Shown one piece after another: positions 34,513-42,573 of a stretch of 64,000 nt of DNA. Made by a program: the position numbers and the translations under genes. The DNA is from Tepidisphaera sp. (lineage in GTDB: Bacteria > Planctomycetota > Phycisphaerae > Phycisphaerales > UBA1924). Below the pieces are notes generated by a model. That model was not told the origin of the DNA. It did no database searches and worked only from the letters and a program-made list of their open reading frames with translations. The first letter of the stretch is position 1. Each line of letters starts with the position of its first letter. The stretch is taken from assembly GCA_016124375.1 (NCBI GenBank), contig WGNV01000004.1, positions 1 through 64,000 of the forward strand, given 5' to 3'.

Positions 34513-35883
34513 TCACCCGAGAATCGTCTGCTCGCGCCCCGGTCCGACGCTGACGACGTCAACCGGCACGCCCACCTCACGCTCGATGAACTCCACATAT
34601 CGCCTGGCGCCGTCCGGAAGTTCGCGCCGAGCGCGGCAGGTCCCCAGTTCTTCTGTGAATCCCCGCACGGTTTCGTACACGGGCTCCGCCCTGGCCAGGT
34701 CAAAGGCATCGGGCGGGAAGTCCTTGATCACCTGCCCGTTGACGCGATACCCCGTGCACACGTTGATCTCGTCCAGCCCCGCCAGCACGTCAAGCATGGT
34801 GAGCGCGATCCCGGTCGCGCCATTGATCATCGCGGAATATCGGACTGCGACCAGATCCAGCCATCCCACCCGGCGCGGGCGCCCCGTCGTCGTGCCAAAC
34901 TCACGCCCCTTTACCCGAATCTGGTCCCCCAGGGCGTTCTTAAGCTCTGTCGGCATCGGCCCGGAGCCCACGCGGGTCGAATAGGCCTTCATCACGCCCA
35001 GAACCCTTCCCAGGCGCGTGCTGGGGACGCCCGTGCCCGGGCCGACCCCCGATGCGATGCACGTCGAGCCCGTGACGTAGGGGTACGTGCCGTGATCGAC
35101 ATCCAGAAGCGATCCGTTGGCGCCCTCGAACAGGATCCGTTTACCCTCGCGAAGCATGGCGTGGAGCACCTGGGTGGTGTCGCGCACCATCGGCGAGAGG
35201 CGAGCGCCGATGGCCAGGGCCTGCTCGAGCATCTGGTTCAGGTTGAGCGCCGGCTCGTTGGGGGCGAGCACGCGCAGCATCGGGTCTTTGAGGGCCAGCG
35301 CCAGCGCGAGCTTTTCGCGGAGCTGCTCGGGACGGGAGAGATCGGACATTCGGACGCCGCAGGCACGCTGAACCTTGTCGGCGTAGGCCGGGCCGATGCC
35401 CCGACGGGTGGTTCCGATCTCCGACACCGGCACCGCGCCTTGGGCCTGATCCGGCCCCGAGGGGGCACGCTCAGCCCCGACGCGCTTCAGCAGGTCCTCG
35501 CGCAAGCCGTCTTCGAGCTTGTGGTATTGCAGCACGGCATGAGCGCGGCTGGAGATCACCAGGCCCGAGGTGTCGACCCCCTTGGCCGCCAGCCCATCGA
35601 GTTCTTCAGCAAGTTTCCAGGGATCGACCACGACCCCGTTGCCGATCACCGCCGCCTTGCCGGGGTACAGAATGCCCGAGGGGATCAGGTGCAGCGAGTA
35701 GCGTGTGCCCCCCACCACCACCGAATGCCCGGCGTTCGCGCCCCCGTTATATCGGACCACGGCGTGGTGATCCGCGGCCAGTAAATCCACCAGCTTGCCC
35801 TTGCCCTCATCTCCCCATTGCAGGCCAACCACCACAGAGCACATTGCCGGGGATGTCGAACTGCCAGAAGTCGATTGAGCCAT
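34513..35883 (-). CDS. purA: Adenylosuccinate synthetase
   Basis: 456 residues from ATG 35883 (MAQSTSGSSTSPAM); ATG 35844 (MCSVVVGLQ) is the likelier start by homology, giving 443. GTP-dependent conversion of IMP plus aspartate to adenylosuccinate. Motifs: VVVGLQWGDEGKGKLVDLLA (P-loop), RYNGGANAGHSVV, GTTRRGIGPAYADKVQR, EGANGSLLDVDHGTYPYVTGS, GREFGTTTGRPRRVGWLD. Length fits the family (about 430). No strong ribosome binding site upstream of either ATG. Head of a long minus-strand gene run down to PdeM. Confidence 0.94.
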   Translation of the reverse strand: MAQSTSGSSTSPAMCSVVVGLQWGDEGKGKLVDLLAADHHAVVRYNGGANAGHSVVVGGTRYSLHLIPSGILYPGKAAVIGNGVVVDPWKLAEELDGLAAKGVDTSGLVISSRAHAVLQYHKLEDGLREDLLKRVGAERAPSGPDQAQGAVPVSEIGTTRRGIGPAYADKVQRACGVRMSDLSRPEQLREKLALALALKDPMLRVLAPNEPALNLNQMLEQALAIGARLSPMVRDTTQVLHAMLREGKRILFEGANGSLLDVDHGTYPYVTGSTCIASGVGPGTGVPSTRLGRVLGVMKAYSTRVGSGPMPTELKNALGDQIRVKGREFGTTTGRPRRVGWLDLVAVRYSAMINGATGIALTMLDVLAGLDEINVCTGYRVNGQVIKDFPPDAFDLARAEPVYETVRGFTEELGTCRARRELPDGARRYVEFIEREVGVPVDVVSVGPGREQTILG

Positions 35884-36100
35884 GGGTGCCAGAATCCGGG
35901 GGTGAGGTGCTTGTGAAATTGGGTCAGCGGCGAGGGATATCACCGGGCGCGGTGCCAAGCCGCGTCGGATAACCCCCGTGGGTTCAGGATAGGGAGCGTC
36001 TTGAGTGGCAGGTTCGCAAGAGTCACGGACAACTTGGGACGATATCTGCTGGCGGCAGGTGTTGTCACCGGCCGAAAATCATCGGGGAGCGTGTAGGCCG

Positions 36101-36283
36101 ATGGCAGAAACGACCGTGCGCATCATGTGTCCCAAGCTGACTTGCCGCAAGGTGTTGGCCGTGCCGACATCCTGCCGCGGGAAGACCGTGCGCTGCAAGT
36201 CGTGCGGCACGAACATCCGCGTGCCGTCGATCGGCGGCGGTGCGGCCAAGCCCGAGACCAAGGACGGAACGAAAGCAGCCTGA
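36101..36283 (+). CDS. Small zinc-ribbon protein
   Basis: 60 residues from ATG 36101 (MAETTVRIMCPKLTCRKVLAVPTSCRGKTVRCKSCGTNIRVP), GGGGAG about 11 bases upstream. Two CPxxxC/CxxC pairs (CPKLTC, CKSCG) form a compact ribbon of the kind seen in planctomycete MJ0042-like and zinc-ribbon proteins; the second cysteine of the first pair is spaced by three residues (CPKLTC), slightly unusual. Function unknown; probably a regulatory or nucleic-acid-binding small protein. Convergent with the FHA gene, 18 bases apart. The upstream 32 codons in the track have no homology. Confidence 0.7.
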   Translation: MAETTVRIMCPKLTCRKVLAVPTSCRGKTVRCKSCGTNIRVPSIGGGAAKPETKDGTKAA

Positions 36284-36301
36284 TCGCGAAGGCCGGCTCG
36301 C

Positions 36302-36802
36302 TCAGAGCTTGGGCTGCTTCTTGATGTCCTCGTCTTCGTCGAGGAAATCGAAATCGACCACGCTGCTGTCGTCCAACAGGCCCTTCTTGGCCGCGGGCGG
36401 TGCAACGCGCGTCGGGGCGTCGGGCTTCGAGGCCTTGGCGGCCGGGGCGGACTTGACCGGAAGCACCTGCCCGTCGTCCAGCGCGTCATCGGAATCGACC
36501 GAAGCCGGCGTGCCGTCGATCTTCACGACCATCACCATGTCAGCGATGGCGATGAGGTCGCCCGGCGCGAGTTCGGACTGAGCGACGCGACGCTTGTTGA
36601 CAAACGTGCCGTTACTCGAGCCCAGGTCGCGGATCGAAAGGCGCCCATCGGCAAGGGCGATCTCGCAGTGGTGACGCGACACGTCGGCGCTGGGGATGCG
36701 GATCTGGCAGTCGGTTTGGCGACCGACGACCATGACGCTCTTCTTGACGGGGATTTCGCTCTGCTTCCCGTCGGCTTGCACCAGCACCAGCGTGGCGTTC
36801 AT
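36302..36802 (-). CDS. FHA-domain protein
   Basis: 166 residues from ATG 36802 with CGGAG upstream. Residues 1-95 form a forkhead-associated domain: VGRQTDCQIRIPSADVSRHHCEIALADGRLSIRDLGSSNGTFVNKRRV, with the canonical GR, SRHH and SSNGT residues that bind phosphothreonine. The C-terminal 70 residues are acidic and low-complexity, ending DFDFLDEDEDIKK. No kinase or phosphatase gene is adjacent, so its partner is unknown. Divergent from hemW. Confidence 0.9.
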   Translation of the reverse strand: MNATLVLVQADGKQSEIPVKKSVMVVGRQTDCQIRIPSADVSRHHCEIALADGRLSIRDLGSSNGTFVNKRRVAQSELAPGDLIAIADMVMVVKIDGTPASVDSDDALDDGQVLPVKSAPAAKASKPDAPTRVAPPAAKKGLLDDSSVVDFDFLDEDEDIKKQPKL

Positions 36803-36948
36803 TGTGGCTCCGTTCTTGCTGAGATCATGCATGGCCACGCCCGGCCGCCACGCTGGCGGGGGCGCTGAGGCAACTCCTTCACCCGCAATACTCTAGCACA
36901 ATTTTCGCGGGCGGGAACCTCCAAGTTCTCGGCTATCCTCTGTTTCGA

Positions 36949-38223
36949 GTGCCAGAATCCGCCCCAATTTCGCTTCCTCAGCGCCCCGCCCGACAAAGCC
37001 CCCGCGCGACCCTGGCCGGCCTGTCGCTTCGCCCGGTTCGGCGACTGTACATCCATGTGCCATTCTGCTTTCACAAGTGTCACTACTGCGACTTTTACAG
37101 CCTGGTGGACACGCGCGATCGGCAGGGGCCGTTTATCAGACGCCTGACCAACGAACTGAGCGCCCTTGCGTCGCTCGCCGGGCCCGTGAAGAGCATTTTT
37201 GTCGGGGGCGGCACGCCCAGCCTGTTGGCTCCCACGCTGTGGCAGGACCTGCTGCGGGCGCTGGGTGAGCGATTCGATCTGGGGGAGATTCGAGCCGGGC
37301 GGGGGGAGTTCACCGTCGAGTGCAACCCCGAGACAGTGACACCGGAACTGATGGACACGCTGGCTGCCGGGGGCGTGAACCGCGTCAGCGTCGGTGCGCA
37401 GTCGTTCAACCCGGCGCACCTCAAGACCCTGGAACGCTGGCATGATCCGGCGAACGTGGGGCGGGCGATCGAGATGGCGCGAGCCGCGGGGATTCGGAGG
37501 CAGAGTGTGGACCTGATCTACGCCATCCCCGGGCAAACCCTCGCCGAGTGGCGCGACGACCTGAGGCAGGCGCTGGCCTTGGGCACCGAGCACGTGTCGG
37601 CGTATGCGCTGACGTACGAACCCGGCACGGCGATGACGGCAAGATTGGCGCGCGACGAGTTTGAACGGGCGGACGAAGACGTCGAAGCCGACATGTTCGA
37701 GGAGACGCTGCGGGTGCTCCGAGGGGCGGGGCTGGACCGGTATGAGGTGAGCAACTTCGCGCGGGCGGGCGCCGAGTGCGATCACAACCTGGGATACTGG
37801 CGGCACGAGGACTGGCTGGCGGCGGGCCCGGCGGCCAGCGCCCACGTGGGCGGGGCACGCTGGAAGAACGCCCCCCGGCTGGATGATTACCTTGATTTCA
37901 GCGACGAGGGCTTTGCGCCGGTGGTGGATCTGGAAACGCCCGACCCGAAGCGGGCGCTGATCGAGGCGATCATGACCGGTCTCAGGCTGCGCGAGGGGGT
38001 GGACTTATCTCGCGTGCGCGAGAGGGCGGAAGAACTGCGTCCCGGCGCGGGGGAGCGACTGCTCGCAAAGGCACAATCGCTCGCGGGCGAGGGGTTGCTG
38101 GTGTTCGCGCACAACGAGGCAGCCCACGCTCTGGAGCGAGTGGGCTACGTCTCACTCACCGACCGGGGGTTCCTCGTCGCCGACGGGGTCATCCGGCGGC
38201 TGGTTGGCGTGCTGGGGGTGTGA
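36949..38223 (+). CDS. hemW: Radical SAM HemW-like coproporphyrinogen III oxidase-type protein
   Basis: 424 residues starting at GTG 36949. Radical SAM cluster CFHKCHYC in YIHVPFCFHKCHYCDFY. HemW features: SIFVGGGTPSLL, VECNPETVTPELMDTLAAGGVNRVSVGAQSFNPAHLKTLERWH, SVDLIYAIPGQTLAEW, and the HemW C-terminal domain. HemW is a heme chaperone, while HemN decarboxylates; the lack of HemN-specific extra Cys favours HemW. Its 3' end overlaps the convergent pseudouridine synthase gene by 72 bases. The first 30 residues are an unusual Arg/Pro-rich extension. Confidence 0.88.
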   Translation: MPESAPISLPQRPARQSPRATLAGLSLRPVRRLYIHVPFCFHKCHYCDFYSLVDTRDRQGPFIRRLTNELSALASLAGPVKSIFVGGGTPSLLAPTLWQDLLRALGERFDLGEIRAGRGEFTVECNPETVTPELMDTLAAGGVNRVSVGAQSFNPAHLKTLERWHDPANVGRAIEMARAAGIRRQSVDLIYAIPGQTLAEWRDDLRQALALGTEHVSAYALTYEPGTAMTARLARDEFERADEDVEADMFEETLRVLRGAGLDRYEVSNFARAGAECDHNLGYWRHEDWLAAGPAASAHVGGARWKNAPRLDDYLDFSDEGFAPVVDLETPDPKRALIEAIMTGLRLREGVDLSRVRERAEELRPGAGERLLAKAQSLAGEGLLVFAHNEAAHALERVGYVSLTDRGFLVADGVIRRLVGVLGV

Positions 38224-38973
38224 GGGCAGGTCGGGGCGATCGAGCTTGAGCCGCTTGAGCAGGCTGCGCAGATCGCTGGGCCAGGGGGTGTGCACGTCGA
38301 CGCGCTTGCCGGTGATGGGGTGAGCGAAAGCGATGCGGTGGGCGTGCAGAGCCAAGCGAGAAGAGGCATGGCGGGCGGCGCTGGGGGCGTAGAAGGCGTC
38401 GCCCAAGATGGCGCAGCCGATAGATTCGAGGTGGACGCGGACCTGGTGGAGTCGCCCGGTGACGGCGCGGCACTCGAGGAGCGCCGAGTGGTCGTTGGCT
38501 TGCAAGACGCGATAGGCCGTCAGCGCCGGCTTGCCCGACGCGCCGACCTTGGCGAGCTTTTTCGTGCGGGTGTCGCCCGGAACCTTGCCGTCGTACTCGA
38601 GGATCGGGCGGCGGATCAGGCCCTTGGGCGTGCGCGGGGCACCCTTGGTGACGGCCCAGTAGTACTTCTCGATGGAGCGGGTTTCGAAGAGGGCGCGCAG
38701 GGCGTCGTAGGCGGCGGTGGTTTTGGCGACGATGACGAGGCCGCTGGTGTCGCGATCCAGGCGGTGCAGCAGCCCGAAGTCGCGCTGGCGGCCCAGGTTT
38801 TGCAGTTGCGGACCGAGCGTGGCGAAAAGTCCGTTCAGCAGCGAATCACGCTCATGCCCCAGCCCGGGCGTCGTGACAACGCCCGCGGGCTTGCCGACCA
38901 GCATGAGGTGGTCATCTTGATAGCGCACCTTGAAGGTGACGCGGTCGTTGGGCTCGATGGAGAGGGTGGGCAT
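38152..38973 (-). CDS. RluA-family pseudouridine synthase
   Basis: 273 residues from ATG 38973 (MPTLSIEPNDRVTFKVRYQDDHLML). Catalytic motif GLLHRLDRDTSGLVIVAKT, product-binding GRLHQVRVHLESIG, and GDAFY. No S4 domain, so closer to the RluA/RluC-core or TruC type than RluD. RNA target unknown. It lies directly downstream of a family C dyad (38986-39091), 13 bases away, so its ribosome binding site region is CT-rich and poor. The C-terminus is antisense to the end of hemW. Confidence 0.88.
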   Translation of the reverse strand: MPTLSIEPNDRVTFKVRYQDDHLMLVGKPAGVVTTPGLGHERDSLLNGLFATLGPQLQNLGRQRDFGLLHRLDRDTSGLVIVAKTTAAYDALRALFETRSIEKYYWAVTKGAPRTPKGLIRRPILEYDGKVPGDTRTKKLAKVGASGKPALTAYRVLQANDHSALLECRAVTGRLHQVRVHLESIGCAILGDAFYAPSAARHASSRLALHAHRIAFAHPITGKRVDVHTPWPSDLRSLLKRLKLDRPDLPSHPQHANQPPDDPVGDEEPPVGE

Positions 38974-38985
38974 GGGGAGGGGAGA

Positions 38986-39091
38986 GAGACGAAGAGACGA
39001 AGTGCCGGAGAGACGAAGTTCAGGAGACACACGATACGGCGGCGACTGCACTTCCGAACTTCGTCTCTTCGTCTCTTCGGAACTTCGTCTC
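38986..39091. repeat. Family C dyad of 8-base units (GAGACGAA), gene-less
   Basis: Left arm 38986-39021: GAGACGAA, GAGACGAA, GTGCCGGA, GAGACGAA, GTTC. Right arm 39056-39091, inverted: GAAC, TTCGTCTC, TTCGTCTC, TTCGGAAC, TTCGTCTC. All are in 8-base register. The spacer is 34 bases. Sits between the 6-phosphogluconolactonase and pseudouridine synthase genes. Confidence 0.92.
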
Positions 39092-39095
39092 TTTC

Positions 39096-39872
39096 TTACT
39101 TCTTCGCCGGGCAGGCCGCGTGGTCCAAGTACCACCTGGCTTCGCCCGCGGCGGGCATGGGGACGAAGACGCCGCTGCCGGGGTGCGTGGGCCTCAGGGT
39201 GGCTTGTTCCTGGGCGAGCACGCCCGGCAGGCGCTCGGGGCCGGTGGCGAAGATGGCGACGAAGCGGCTCGAGTTGATGAGGCGACGGCCCATACCGACG
39301 CTCGCGCCGGGCTGGGTGGAGAGGAGTTGTTCGTCGTCGGCCCACGCGCCGACCGGGCCCAGCGAGCCATCGGGCTCGAGCGACAACAGCACAAAGTCGA
39401 GGCGGTCCTGGCCTGGGGGTCGCCAGCCCAGGGTTTCGCGGAGCGTCGCGGAATACTGGGCGGCGGCATCGGGGGCGAAGGGGATGGCGTGGGCCTGCTC
39501 GCGGGGGATGCCGCTGGCTTCGAGCATGACGTCGCACAGGGCGAGCCAGCGCGGGCCCGCGGGACCGGGGGATTGGCCCGGGGCGATGGCGGCTTCGTCG
39601 GTGAGCCACAGGCGGGTGCGCGACCACGGAAACTCGCGATAGGGCGGGTCGTACATCAGGCGCATGAGGACGGGTTCGAGGGCCGGGGCGGGGCTGGCGG
39701 CCAGGTGGAAGTCGCCAAAGGCGCGGACGCAGTTGGTGGCGTGGATGTAGAGATCGGCCAACAGGGCGTCGATGGCGGCGTCGGCGTCCTTGCGGATCAT
39801 CACCTCGCCAGAGAGGCGGGGGCGACGGGGCACGGGCTGGGTGACCAGCTCAATCGGCGGTTCGTCGGGCAC
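39096..39872 (-). CDS. 6-phosphogluconolactonase-like protein
   Basis: 258 residues. NagB/RpiA-like fold; signature segments RKDADAAIDALLADLY, VLMRLMYDPPYREFPWSRTRLWLTDEAAI, LSLEPDGSLG and SSRFVAIFATGPERLPGVL. The mid-region fits Pgl (second enzyme of the oxidative pentose phosphate pathway) rather than glucosamine-6-phosphate deaminase, because the deaminase D-x-x-x-G-x-DGHxAF motif is absent. The conserved GxDGHxASLFPG is also degraded (DFVLLSLEPDGSLGPVG), so activity is uncertain. The stop codon lies four bases beyond a family C arm. Divergent from the topoisomerase VI B gene. Confidence 0.78.
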   Translation of the reverse strand: MPDEPPIELVTQPVPRRPRLSGEVMIRKDADAAIDALLADLYIHATNCVRAFGDFHLAASPAPALEPVLMRLMYDPPYREFPWSRTRLWLTDEAAIAPGQSPGPAGPRWLALCDVMLEASGIPREQAHAIPFAPDAAAQYSATLRETLGWRPPGQDRLDFVLLSLEPDGSLGPVGAWADDEQLLSTQPGASVGMGRRLINSSRFVAIFATGPERLPGVLAQEQATLRPTHPGSGVFVPMPAAGEARWYLDHAACPAKK

Positions 39873-40149
39873 GCCTTATTGTGGAGCGCCGGGGCGGGGA
39901 ATGCAAGGGGGAGAAGGTTGGGCTTCGCGAAGTTCCGGATGAAGCGGGCGTTCGACCCGGACCTTCGAAGACTCAGGTCCGGCGTCCAAGTGAGCGGATT
40001 TCGACAGGTACTGCAGCGCCTGTCCCGCCGACAGCCGGGCGGAGGCTCCCCCACTATTGTTGATGGTTTTGCGGCTGGGCGGACGATGCACCGGCCGGGC
40101 GAGGGGCTGAGGCTGGCCCAGCGCCACAATCGCCAAGGAGGGCGGGACG
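39873..40149 (+). other. 277-base divergent region with a family B repeat
   Basis: Between the phosphogluconolactonase and topoisomerase VI B genes. It holds the family B hairpin and, at its end, a strong AAGGAGG ribosome binding site before ATG 40150. No gene seen. Confidence 0.5.
39928..39986. repeat. Family B hairpin repeat
   Basis: Same 33 bases as the helicase copy (39954-39986 here), stem CCGGACCT/AGGTCCGG, loop TCGAAGACTC. The flank GCGGGCGT and about 20 more bases to the left are also shared. Confidence 0.9.
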
Positions 40150-42474
40150 ATGTCGACATTGGCTCTGGACGCGCCAACAAGGAATGAGATGAGCAAGAAG
40201 ACGAGCGCCCCGAAGGTGACGGCCGAGACGATGGCCGCCAAGCAGCGGGATATTTCGGTTTCGGAGTTTTTCGCGAAGAATCGGCACTTGTTGGGGTTTG
40301 ACAACCCTCGCAAGGCATTGCTGACGACGGTGAAGGAAGCCGTGGACAACTCGCTGGACGCGTGCGAGGAAGCGGGAATTCTGCCCGACATCACGGTGGT
40401 GATCGAAGACTTGCAGCCCGAACGGGCGGCGAGCGTGAAGAGCAGCCGCTATCGCATCACGGTGGTCGACAACGGGCCGGGGATCGTTCGCAAGCAGGTC
40501 GAGAACATCTTCGGCAGGCTGCTCTACGGCTCGAAGTTTCACCGGCTGAAGATGAGCCGCGGGCAGCAGGGAATCGGCATTTCGGCGGCCGGCATGTACG
40601 GGCTGATCACCACCGGCAAGCCCATGGTGATCCATACCAAGCCGAAAACGAATCAAGCGGCTCATCACATTGAGCTCGCGATGAACACCAAGACCAACCG
40701 GGCCGAGGTGACCGTCGACGACGAGACGGACGATTTTCCGCCCGGGCGATTGAGCGGGCTGGGCAAGGGGACTCGGGTTGAGACGTTTCTCGCGACGCGC
40801 GATTATCCGACGGGCACGAGCGTGTCGATCGAGTTGGAGGGGCGGTATCAGAAAGGCCGCGGGAGCGTTGATGAGTTTCTGGATCTGACGGCGATCGCGA
40901 ACCCGCACGCGAAGATCACGTTTGTGCCGCCCACGCGTGAGAGCGCGGCTGAAGAAGAGGACGTGCCCCTGCTGAAGCAGGGCAAGGGCGCGAAGGACAA
41001 AGTCGACGACACCGACGACGAGCAGACGCCCGACCCGCGCTCGCTGGCGGATCCGTCGCTGACGCAGGCGGCCCCCACGGGCCCGACGGTGACGACCGAG
41101 CAGGACGGGGTGATCGTGTTTCCGCGAGCGGTGGACGAGTTGCCGCCGGAAACCAAGGAAATTCAGCCTCACCCCAAGGGGATCGAACTGGGCATTCTGC
41201 TGCAGATGCTCAAGGACTACGAGCTGGAGAACAAGGGCGGCACGCTCTATACGTTCTTGCAGGAGAAGTTCTGTCGCGTGAGCGCGGCGACCGCCAGCGG
41301 GTTCTGCGAGAAGATCGGCGTGACGAGCCGGACCAAGGCGGGCGATATCGAGCCGCCTCAGGTCGAGAAGTTGTTCCAGGAGTTTCAGGAAGCCAAGTTG
41401 GCGCCGCCTCCGACGGATTGCCTGGCGCCGATCGGGGTGCGGCAGCTCTTGGCGGGCATGCTCAAGGGCGTGCGGGCGGAGTTTTACGCGGCATCGTCGC
41501 GCGATGCGGCGATTTATCGCGGGAGGCCGTTTCAGATCGAAGCCGCGATCGCGTTCGGGGGTGACTTGCCGAGCGAGGATTCGGCGCGGGTGATCCGGTT
41601 TGCCAATCGCGTGCCGCTGTTGTTTCAGCAGAGCGCGTGCTCGAGTTTCAAGGCGGTGACGGAGACGGCGTGGAAGAACTACAGCCTGCAGCAGCCGCGG
41701 GGGAGTCTGCCCTTGGGCCCGCTGGTGATCATGCTGCACATGGCGAGCGTGTGGGTGCCGTTCACGAGCGAGAGCAAAGAGGCGATCGCGGACTACGACG
41801 AGATCCGCAAGGAGATGAAACTCGCGCTGATGGAGTGCGGGCGGAAACTCGGGACGTACTTGCGGAAGCGCCTGAAGATGAAGCGCGAGGCCGAGCGGCG
41901 CGACGTGTTTGAGCGGTACATCGGGGAGATCGCGCAGGCCGTGAGCGCGATCAATGGGACGGACGCGAAGAAGCTGTACGAGGCGCTGCAGGCGCAGGCG
42001 AGGCGGCACACGGCGATCGCGGACTTGCAACTCGATGAGGACGGCAAGGCGATCAAGGACGATGACCCGGCGGACCAGGACGGGGTGATCATCGTACAGG
42101 GCGCTTCGAAGGAAGAGCCGCCTTCGAACGAGCCCGAATCGCAGGCGAGGATCTCTTCGGCTCGCGGCAAGCGCGACGCCGACCCCTTTGCCCAGAGCAA
42201 GGCCGAAGCCGCGGCTCTCAAGGTGTCGTCCATTCGCGACGACGAGCAGCCGGAGTTGATCGATACCAAGCCCGTGAAGCGCCTGAACAAGAAGGGCGAG
42301 AAGCCCAAGGCGACAACAGCGACCAAGGCAGAGAAGCCGGCGAAAACAACGAAGGCGAAATCTCCCGAGCCGGCGCCGAGCCCGCCGGCTTCGAAGCCGG
42401 CGGCTTCCTCCAAACTGCGAATGCGCCTTGTGAACGGCAAACTCGAACGCGTGGATGAGCCGGGGCTGTTCTAG
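40150..42474 (+). CDS. top6B: DNA topoisomerase VI subunit B
   Basis: 774 residues, strong RBS. GHKL ATPase subunit of the type IIB topoisomerase. Motifs: VKEAVDNSLDACEEAGILP (N box), TVVDNGPGIVRKQVENIFGRLLYGSKFH (G1), SRGQQGIGISAAGMYGLITTGK (G2), and the transducer region. An acidic insertion at about 255-345 (AEEEDVPLLKQGKGAKDKVDD...) and a 150-residue Lys/Ala/Pro tail are unlike archaeal enzymes (about 530 residues). Topoisomerase VI is archaeal and plant; in bacteria it is rare, so this gene is noteworthy. The A subunit follows after a family A repeat. Confidence 0.95.
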   Translation: MSTLALDAPTRNEMSKKTSAPKVTAETMAAKQRDISVSEFFAKNRHLLGFDNPRKALLTTVKEAVDNSLDACEEAGILPDITVVIEDLQPERAASVKSSRYRITVVDNGPGIVRKQVENIFGRLLYGSKFHRLKMSRGQQGIGISAAGMYGLITTGKPMVIHTKPKTNQAAHHIELAMNTKTNRAEVTVDDETDDFPPGRLSGLGKGTRVETFLATRDYPTGTSVSIELEGRYQKGRGSVDEFLDLTAIANPHAKITFVPPTRESAAEEEDVPLLKQGKGAKDKVDDTDDEQTPDPRSLADPSLTQAAPTGPTVTTEQDGVIVFPRAVDELPPETKEIQPHPKGIELGILLQMLKDYELENKGGTLYTFLQEKFCRVSAATASGFCEKIGVTSRTKAGDIEPPQVEKLFQEFQEAKLAPPPTDCLAPIGVRQLLAGMLKGVRAEFYAASSRDAAIYRGRPFQIEAAIAFGGDLPSEDSARVIRFANRVPLLFQQSACSSFKAVTETAWKNYSLQQPRGSLPLGPLVIMLHMASVWVPFTSESKEAIADYDEIRKEMKLALMECGRKLGTYLRKRLKMKREAERRDVFERYIGEIAQAVSAINGTDAKKLYEALQAQARRHTAIADLQLDEDGKAIKDDDPADQDGVIIVQGASKEEPPSNEPESQARISSARGKRDADPFAQSKAEAAALKVSSIRDDEQPELIDTKPVKRLNKKGEKPKATTATKAEKPAKTTKAKSPEPAPSPPASKPAASSKLRMRLVNGKLERVDEPGLF

Positions 42475-42483
42475 TTTTTTGCC

Positions 42484-42560
42484 TTGGGTGGCACCGGTCT
42501 CCAGACCGGTGCTCCGGAGATCGCGAACGAAGACGCACCGCTCTGGAGCGCGGTGCCACC
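42484..42560. repeat. Family A palindromic repeat between top6B and top6A
   Basis: Left arm 42484-42512 with core ACCGGTCTCCAGACCGGT, right arm 42535-42560 with core ACCGCTCTGGAGCGCGGT. Compared with the 2.4 kb copy, the left core has a paired C-to-G and G-to-C change that keeps its palindrome. It sits in the 99 bases between the two subunit genes. Confidence 0.88.
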
Positions 42561-42573
42561 AGGATCGAGCATC

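Noticed and set aside
40054-42030. 658-codon minus-strand ORF
   Set aside because: Antisense shadow of top6B.
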